Part shown: one piece after another, positions 58,729 through 64,000 of the stretch | How positions within the stretch are numbered: the stretch's first letter is position 1 | Layout: each line of letters begins with the position of its first letter | Source: Gammaproteobacteria bacterium | GTDB taxonomy: Bacteria; Pseudomonadota; Gammaproteobacteria; Competibacterales; Competibacteraceae | Direction: 5' to 3' | NCBI GenBank assembly: GCA_024234995.1 | Contig: JACKNF010000014.1 | Span: 9,878-73,877 of the forward strand | DNA: 64,000 bases | The notes under the pieces: model-generated | What the model was told of the DNA's origin: nothing | Databases searched by the model: none | Seen by the model: only the letters and a program-made list of their open reading frames with translations | Translations under genes and position numbers: made by a program

Positions 58729-60132
58729 TCAGGCTAGCCGGTTCAGACCGTTTAGCGCCGCTACCCGGTATGCTTCGGCCATGGTGGGATAATTGAAAGT
58801 AGTGTTGACGAAATATTGAATACTGTTGGCTTCGCCCCGCTGGGCCATGATGGCTTGGCCGATATGGACGATTTCCGCTGCCTGATCGCCAAAGCAGTGG
58901 ATACCCAGGATTTCCAGGGTGTCACGATGGAACAGCAATTTAAGAATCCCAACCGTGCGTCCAGTGATCTGAGCACGCGCTAAGCTTTTGAAATAGGCGT
59001 GCCCAACTTCGTAAGGTATCCGGGCTTCGGTTAATTCGCGCTCAGTACGGCCGATTGAGCTGATCTCTGGTGAAGTGTAGATGCCGGTCGGGATGTAATC
59101 TACCAAGTGATGGTCGCAACTGCCGTTAACCAGGTGTGTTGCAGCAAAGCGGCCTTGATCATAGGCCGCGCTGGCCAGGCTAGGATAGCCGACAACATCG
59201 CCTACCGCATAGATATGCGGCAAGGCCGTGCGGTAGTTGTCATCGACCTTAATCTGACCGCGGCTGTTGGGAGTAATACCCAGCTCCTCCAGGCCCATAT
59301 GCGCTGTGTTACCGGTACGGCCATTGGCCCATAGCAATACGTCAGCTTTGATCTTCTTGCCGGACTTGAAGTGCATCAGCATGCCGTCCGCTAAGCCCTC
59401 AACGATTTCATATTCTTCGTTGTGGCGAATCATGACCCCTTGATCGCGCAAGTGATAGCTAAGGGCATGGCTGATTTCGTCGTCGAGGAAGGACAACAAC
59501 TGCGAGCGGGTGTCGACCAAATCTACCTTGCAGCCCATGTTACGGAAAATGCTCGCGTATTCGCAGCCGATCACACCAGCGCCATAGACCAAGATCGAAC
59601 GCGGAGTGTTCGACATGCTCAGAATGGTGTCGCTGTCAAAGATGCGCGGATGATTAAAATCAATATCCCGAGGCCGGAAGGGATGGGAGCCGGAGGCGAT
59701 GACAAACGCGTCAGCGGCCAACACAGCAGGTTCACCTTGGTTGCCAACGCGGACTTCTAGCGTATAAGCATCGATAAATTTCGCATGCCCGTGGTAGAGC
59801 TTAATCCGATTGCGCTCGTAAAAATCCCGGCGCATGCTGGTCTGACGAGCAATAACTGATTCAGCAGAACGCAGTAACTCAGGATAAGACAACTTCAGGG
59901 CATGACCCAGGGCATTGCGGAATGTCGGACTGGTATTGAACTCCAGCATCCGGTTGATGGCGTGCCGTAACGCCTTGGAGGGAATGGTGCCCCAGTGCGT
60001 GCAACCGCCGCCGACCAGGTGGTGTTTCTCGATTACCGCTGCGGATTTACCTTCCTTGGCAGCTTTCATCGCGGCTCCTTCTCCTCCTGGGCCGGTGCCA
60101 ATCACGATGACATCATAGTGCTGGTCGTTCAT
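58729..60132 (-). CDS. sthA: Soluble pyridine nucleotide transhydrogenase
   Basis: FAD enzyme that moves reducing equivalents between NADPH and NAD+, 467 aa. The N-terminal FAD motif is VIGTGPGGEGA. The GGGCTHWGTIPSKALR segment is diagnostic: the CxxxxC disulfide of related lipoamide/mercuric reductases is replaced by C-THWG-T. The NAD(P) fold has VYGAGVIGCEYASIF, and the C-terminal dimerisation domain ends TFNYPTMAEAYRVAALNGLNRL. It lies 11 bp upstream of pilU on the same strand. Such enzymes balance NADPH during growth on fatty acids or in polymer storage. Confidence 0.95.
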   Translation of the reverse strand: MNDQHYDVIVIGTGPGGEGAAMKAAKEGKSAAVIEKHHLVGGGCTHWGTIPSKALRHAINRMLEFNTSPTFRNALGHALKLSYPELLRSAESVIARQTSMRRDFYERNRIKLYHGHAKFIDAYTLEVRVGNQGEPAVLAADAFVIASGSHPFRPRDIDFNHPRIFDSDTILSMSNTPRSILVYGAGVIGCEYASIFRNMGCKVDLVDTRSQLLSFLDDEISHALSYHLRDQGVMIRHNEEYEIVEGLADGMLMHFKSGKKIKADVLLWANGRTGNTAHMGLEELGITPNSRGQIKVDDNYRTALPHIYAVGDVVGYPSLASAAYDQGRFAATHLVNGSCDHHLVDYIPTGIYTSPEISSIGRTERELTEARIPYEVGHAYFKSLARAQITGRTVGILKLLFHRDTLEILGIHCFGDQAAEIVHIGQAIMAQRGEANSIQYFVNTTFNYPTMAEAYRVAALNGLNRLA

Positions 60133-60454
60133 GCGTCGTGCTCGTCGCTGGTTAAGGCAGAAATTAATCTACGGGACTTCCGCAGGTTATTAAATGCTTA
60201 TCTGATGATAGTGTAAACTTGTTCAGATGTTGATGTGCAGCGAGATTGAGGACATGGGCCGGTTTTTGGAATCGGATCACCTTGTTCCCTGACCGATGGA
60301 CGATGTTTATGCCACTCTCAAACAGACGGATACTTCATAGTAATGAGATCAAAGCATCCGGGTGTCATGATATCCATCTTTATCAAGCAGGAATGCAAGC
60401 AGACGGCTGCCAGAGATTTTGAATCCTGGAGATTTTTTATAGAGATGGAAACAC
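60133..60454. other. Gap of 322 bp between divergent sthA and the aminopeptidase gene
   Basis: AT-rich, with promoters for both genes expected. I could not pick a confident -35/-10 pair, and I see no gene or repeat in it. Confidence 0.5.
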
Positions 60455-61882
60455 ATGAGCAATGGTTTACTCCCTAGCCGGACTACCGGCAATATTCCCC
60501 TTATTCCTGTCATCAAAAGTGAATTTGCCGCCTGGTTAGAAAAGCAGGATGAAATGTTGCGCTGTTGGCTAGTTGCGACAGGATTCAAGGCAAAGCCAGG
60601 TCAATTTTGCTTGGTTCCTGGTACAGAAAGCCAAGTGCGGGCTGTGGTTATCTGCATTAGCAAAGCTGATGATCTTTGGGCTCTGGGTCACTTGCCCACT
60701 GCGCTGCCAGAAGGTGATTACATGCTTGATGCAGCATTCGCACCCTGGCAAATGGAGCGGCTTATTCTGGGCTGGGCGCTGGGTGCCTACCAGTTTATTC
60801 GCTACAAGACACCAAAACGGGCCGTTGCGCGGCTGGCACTGGATGCTGCCTGTGACGCTCGCCATATCCAGCGTCAAGTTGATGCAGTCACTCTGGTCCG
60901 CGATTTAATCAACACCCCGGCAGAAGACTTAATGCCGGAACAGCTTGCCGAGGTGGTGCAGACATTAGCACAGGAGTTCGGTGCGACGTTCGAACAAACC
61001 ATTGGCGAGGAACTGCTAACGCATAACTTCCCGCTTATCCATGCTGTCGGTCGAGCTAGCATACATTCTCCTCGTTTGCTGGATCTGCGCTGGGGTGATC
61101 CCGCGCATCCCCAAGTGACGCTGCTGGGCAAAGGCGTCTGTTTCGATAGCGGCGGGCTGGATTTGAAACCATCCAGCGCCATGCGCCTGATGAAAAAAGA
61201 TATGGGTGGTGCAGCAACGGCATTAGGACTGGCGCGGCTGATTATGAGCACCCAACTTCCAGTGCGGTTGCGGGTGCTGGTGGCAGCGGTGGATAACACC
61301 ATTGCCGGCAACGCCTTCCGGCCCGGTGATGTGATTCGTTCGCGTAAGGGATTAACAGTTGAAATTCATAACACTGATGCCGAAGGCCGGCTGATTCTCT
61401 GCGACGCGCTAGCGGAAGCGGGCAATGAGCAACCGCAAGTAATGATTGACTTTGCCACATTGACCGGTGCGGCGCGGGTCGCATTAGGAACGCAGGTGCC
61501 CGCGCTGTTCTGCAATGATGAACCGCTGGCATCTGGTCTATTGGCAGCGGCGGAATGCGAGCAGGATCCCTGCTGGCGCTTGCCGCTGCACTCCCCTTAC
61601 CGGGACATGCTGGATAGCACGATCGCTGATCTCGTCAATGCTTCGGATTCTTCCTATGCCGGAGCGATTACCGCCGCCCTGTTTTTGCAAGAATTTGTGC
61701 CCAGCGGCATACCCTGGGCACATTTTGATCTGATGGCTTGGAATCTGAAGACGCAGCCAGGGCGGCCAGAGGGCGGTGAAGCGATGGCTATGCGCGCAGT
61801 ATTTGGTTGGCTAGAGCAACGCTATGGCGGGGTAGACAGGCTGTCTATGCACCCGTCTCCTTGCTCCTCACTCTCAACGTAG
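60455..61882 (+). CDS. M17 leucyl aminopeptidase family protein
   Basis: Hexameric dizinc aminopeptidase, 475 aa. The signature NTDAEGRL and the metal-binding GKGVCFDSGGLDLKPS, with MKKDMGGA, are all present, as are MIDFATLTGA and the tail RPEGGEAMAMRA. The catalytic lysine is in LDLKPS and the arginine in NTDAEGR. The N-terminal macro-like domain is divergent, so it belongs to the PepA-like group (often called leucyl aminopeptidase family) rather than PepA proper. It stands alone, divergent from sthA. Confidence 0.93.
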   Translation: MSNGLLPSRTTGNIPLIPVIKSEFAAWLEKQDEMLRCWLVATGFKAKPGQFCLVPGTESQVRAVVICISKADDLWALGHLPTALPEGDYMLDAAFAPWQMERLILGWALGAYQFIRYKTPKRAVARLALDAACDARHIQRQVDAVTLVRDLINTPAEDLMPEQLAEVVQTLAQEFGATFEQTIGEELLTHNFPLIHAVGRASIHSPRLLDLRWGDPAHPQVTLLGKGVCFDSGGLDLKPSSAMRLMKKDMGGAATALGLARLIMSTQLPVRLRVLVAAVDNTIAGNAFRPGDVIRSRKGLTVEIHNTDAEGRLILCDALAEAGNEQPQVMIDFATLTGAARVALGTQVPALFCNDEPLASGLLAAAECEQDPCWRLPLHSPYRDMLDSTIADLVNASDSSYAGAITAALFLQEFVPSGIPWAHFDLMAWNLKTQPGRPEGGEAMAMRAVFGWLEQRYGGVDRLSMHPSPCSSLST

Positions 61883-61905
61883 AATCATCCTCAACAGTTG
61901 GTAGA

Positions 61906-61985
61906 TGTAGGCTAGGTTAGTGGGTAGCGGTACCCCAGCATGATCAATGTGCGGGATTATGACCTGCGGCCCAGCCCAACCTACA
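61906..61985. repeat. Degenerate REP-like palindromic repeat
   Basis: TGTAGGCTAGGTTAG at the left and CCCAACCTACA at the right are imperfect inverted arms, with a GTGGGTAGCGGTACCCCAGC-type centre. The layout is that of the TGTAGGTTGGG...CCCAACCTACA palindromes scattered between genes in many gammaproteobacteria. It lies between convergent genes. Confidence 0.5.
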
Positions 61986-62001
61986 AGATATCAATATGCT
62001 A

Positions 62002-62898
62002 TTAGGCAACTGGGTGCTGTAGAGCTGGATTTGGTATCGGCGGCTTGACAGAGTAATCGTAGAAGCCCTTGCCGGTCTTGCGGCCTAGATAACCGAGTTG
62101 GACCAAACGGGTCAGGGTATGCGGTGAAGATACATGCGGCTGATGCATATCCTGGTAAATATTCAGCGTCATGGCTTCCACCACATCCAAACCGATATAG
62201 TCCGCTAACTCAAATGGCCCCATCGGATGCGCAGCGCCCGACTTCATCGCATGATCAATATCGCCAATCGTGCCCGTTCCCATCTCCAGCAGGCGAATAG
62301 CGCTCAGCATATAGGGGGTCAGCAGGCGGTTAACGATAAAGCCTGTTGTGTCTTGGACAATGACTGGATCTTTACCGAGCTTCTTGCAGAATTTATCCAA
62401 GGTGTCGATAACTTCATCCGACGTCTCGAAGCCGTGAATAATCTCGACCAGTTTCATCACGGTCGCAGGGTTGAAGAAATGCAGGCCCGCTACCCGATCA
62501 CGCTGCTTGCAAACGGCCATCATCGCCGTAACCGACAATGTCGAGGTATTCGTGGTCAGCAGTGCCTGTGGCGAAACAATGTTCTCCAGCCGTTGAAACA
62601 ACGCCTTCTTAGTCTCCAGATCTTCAATAATCGATTCAATAATTAAATCGCATCCAGCAACCTCTTCTTCCTGGGTTGTGAATTGCAACAGGCTGAGGGT
62701 CTGATCTTTTTTCTCAGCGGTCATTTTGCCGCGCTCGACCATCTTGCCGAGCGATTTTTCCAGTCCAGAGCGAATCTTATCTGTTGAACCTGGTGTTGCT
62801 TTAACTGCGACGGTCGGAATGCCCGCCTGCGCACAGACCTGTGCTACGCCTAACCCCATCGCTCCACAACCCATAACACCAACTTTTTTAATTTCCAT
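62002..62898 (-). CDS. 3-hydroxybutyryl-CoA dehydrogenase
   Basis: NAD(P)-dependent oxidation of 3-hydroxyacyl-CoA to 3-oxoacyl-CoA, 298 aa. The Rossmann motif is GVMGCGAMGLG (residues 7-17). Key residues are in TNTSTLSVTAM, the catalytic His in HFFNPATVMKLVE (HFFNP), and FIVNRLLTPYM. The end GYLGRKTGKGFYDY is diagnostic. It belongs to butanoate or 3-hydroxybutyrate metabolism and beta-oxidation. It is on the same strand as an enoyl-CoA hydratase 145 bp upstream. Confidence 0.95.
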   Translation of the reverse strand: MEIKKVGVMGCGAMGLGVAQVCAQAGIPTVAVKATPGSTDKIRSGLEKSLGKMVERGKMTAEKKDQTLSLLQFTTQEEEVAGCDLIIESIIEDLETKKALFQRLENIVSPQALLTTNTSTLSVTAMMAVCKQRDRVAGLHFFNPATVMKLVEIIHGFETSDEVIDTLDKFCKKLGKDPVIVQDTTGFIVNRLLTPYMLSAIRLLEMGTGTIGDIDHAMKSGAAHPMGPFELADYIGLDVVEAMTLNIYQDMHQPHVSSPHTLTRLVQLGYLGRKTGKGFYDYSVKPPIPNPALQHPVA

Positions 62899-63043
62899 CG
62901 CTTATTCCTTTCTAGATTTTAACGACACAAATTCCTAGCGATTGAGATGCGCCAGGCATTAACAACATCAAACATAGTGGATTTAATCAACGATCCGGTC
63001 AACAAATTCTACAGTGCAACGCCGACCGGATTGCCCCTTCAAT

Positions 63044-63820
63044 TCAGCGGTGCTTGAACTCCGCAGCACGTTTGCCAGAAAACGCTTCCATGCCTTCCTT
63101 TTGATCTCCGGTCGCGAATACTGCATGGAAGGTCCGGCGCTCAAATAACAATCCCTCGGCCAAAGACGTTTCATAGGAGCGATTGACGCACTCCTTGGTC
63201 ATCATCACCGCTGGCAGTGAATATCCGGCGATAGTCTCTGCGGTTTTAACCGCTTCCTCGATGAGTTGAGCGACCGGAACGATCCGGCTCACCAATCCGG
63301 CCCGTTCAGCCTCCTCGACATCCATCATTCGCCCCGTCATGCAAAGTTCCATCGCTTTGGATTTGCCAATTAGCCGGGTCAGGCGCTGGGTGCCGCCAGC
63401 ACCGGGCAAGATACCGAGTTTAATTTCCGGCTGACCAAATTTGGCCGTATCAGCAGCTAGAATAAAGTCGCACATCATTGCTAGTTCGCAACCGCCGCCC
63501 AGCGCGTAACCCGCCACTGCGGCGATTACCGGCTTACGGCAACGGCTGACCCGCTCCCAGTTGCGGGTGATAAAGTTGCTTTTGTAGGCATCCATGTAGG
63601 AATAATCCTTCATGCCTTTAATATCAGCACCGGCTGCAAATACTTTCTCGCCACCGGTTAGGACGATGGCGCGAATGTTCTCATCCGCCTCAATGATATC
63701 CAGTGCTTGCGTCAGTTCGTCCATCAGATCGTTAGATAAGGCATTGAACGCCTTAGGCCGATTCAGGATGATCAGGGCGACCGGGCCACGAGTTTCGACC
63801 CGGATATTTTCGTAATTCAT
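63044..63820 (-). CDS. Enoyl-CoA hydratase (crotonase family)
   Basis: Adds water to trans-2-enoyl-CoA, 258 aa. The oxyanion-hole segments are AFAAGADIKGM and GYALGGGCELAMMCDF; the catalytic glutamates lie in the GGGCELA and GILPGAGGTQRL regions. The tail matches short-chain enoyl-CoA hydratases. The ATG at 63820 has AAGGAG 8 nt upstream; an upstream in-frame extension of 20 codons lacks one. With the dehydrogenase next to it, it would convert crotonyl-CoA to acetoacetyl-CoA. Confidence 0.94.
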   Translation of the reverse strand: MNYENIRVETRGPVALIILNRPKAFNALSNDLMDELTQALDIIEADENIRAIVLTGGEKVFAAGADIKGMKDYSYMDAYKSNFITRNWERVSRCRKPVIAAVAGYALGGGCELAMMCDFILAADTAKFGQPEIKLGILPGAGGTQRLTRLIGKSKAMELCMTGRMMDVEEAERAGLVSRIVPVAQLIEEAVKTAETIAGYSLPAVMMTKECVNRSYETSLAEGLLFERRTFHAVFATGDQKEGMEAFSGKRAAEFKHR

Positions 63821-64000
63821 GCTTTTCTCCTTACCGAACGTGATGGGCGAGACCGTTTCAGCCCTGGGGGCAACCACCATGGCACAGCTTGCACAAATGC
63901 GCCATGCAAGGTTACTTTTAATAATGAAATGATAACACAGGGCAGAATGAACCGGGTTCAGGAGGATTCAAGCCAGCAATTCTCATTTTGGCGATGATTC

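Overview
The window reads as a continuous stretch of a gammaproteobacterial chromosome with moderate to high GC and AT-rich promoter islands. The evidence is gene order: rpsT // murJ-ribF-ileS-lspA-ispH, gmk-rpoZ-spoT-ridA...recG, msbA and hldE, with a soluble transhydrogenase (SthA) and PilU. LPS genes and OmpW show a Gram-negative envelope. Carbon metabolism includes acyl-CoA activation, 3-hydroxyacyl-CoA dehydrogenase, crotonase and a fused B12-dependent acyl-CoA mutase, which would suit a fatty-acid or polyhydroxyalkanoate metabolising bacterium. I cannot fix the genus from sequence alone; something near Competibacter or Contendobacter is only a guess.

Layout. 1-9.5 kb: the 3' end of uvrD, translationally coupled to an orphan GspE/PilB-type ATPase; ompW with its own promoter and terminator; a CopZ-like protein; a MoxR ATPase; cysK; a STAS protein plus Ser/Thr kinase pair; a DUF554 membrane protein. 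9.5-19.2 kb: two chemoreceptors whose signalling domains are identical over 633 bp, one ending in a hemerythrin domain; a TauE/SafE exporter; an NDUFA9-like protein; a Nudix hydrolase; a VWA protein; amtB behind a sigma-54 promoter and an NtrC-like site. 19.2-25 kb: IcmF, an AraC-type regulator and a leaderless BtuF-like protein. 25-32.6 kb: the rpsT, murJ, ribF, ileS, lspA, ispH block.

32.6-38.9 kb is the most unusual part. A FecR-TPR-beta-barrel protein is followed by two paralogous small proteins ending in a Cys/Trp-rich tail (CYVWNG..W.W.DPCPR), and then by a CHASE2 sensor histidine kinase. The barrel, one small protein and the kinase are all interrupted by one-base shifts, several of them in homopolymers. 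This is either a decaying module or a locally poor consensus.

38.9-47 kb is the recG / stringent-response cluster with a CHASE-like-PAS-GGDEF diguanylate cyclase inserted. 47-53 kb has an acyl-CoA synthetase, a hypothetical protein, a Sel1-repeat protein, an RMF-like small protein and msbA. 53-60 kb has hldE overlapping an FAD oxidoreductase and an aldo/keto reductase, then an aminotransferase, pilU and sthA on the other strand. 60-64 kb has an M17 aminopeptidase, a 3-hydroxybutyryl-CoA dehydrogenase and an enoyl-CoA hydratase.

No tRNA, rRNA, CRISPR array, intact insertion sequence or phage gene was recognised. Several short intergenic repeats were. All homology calls come from reading the sequence; no search was run.
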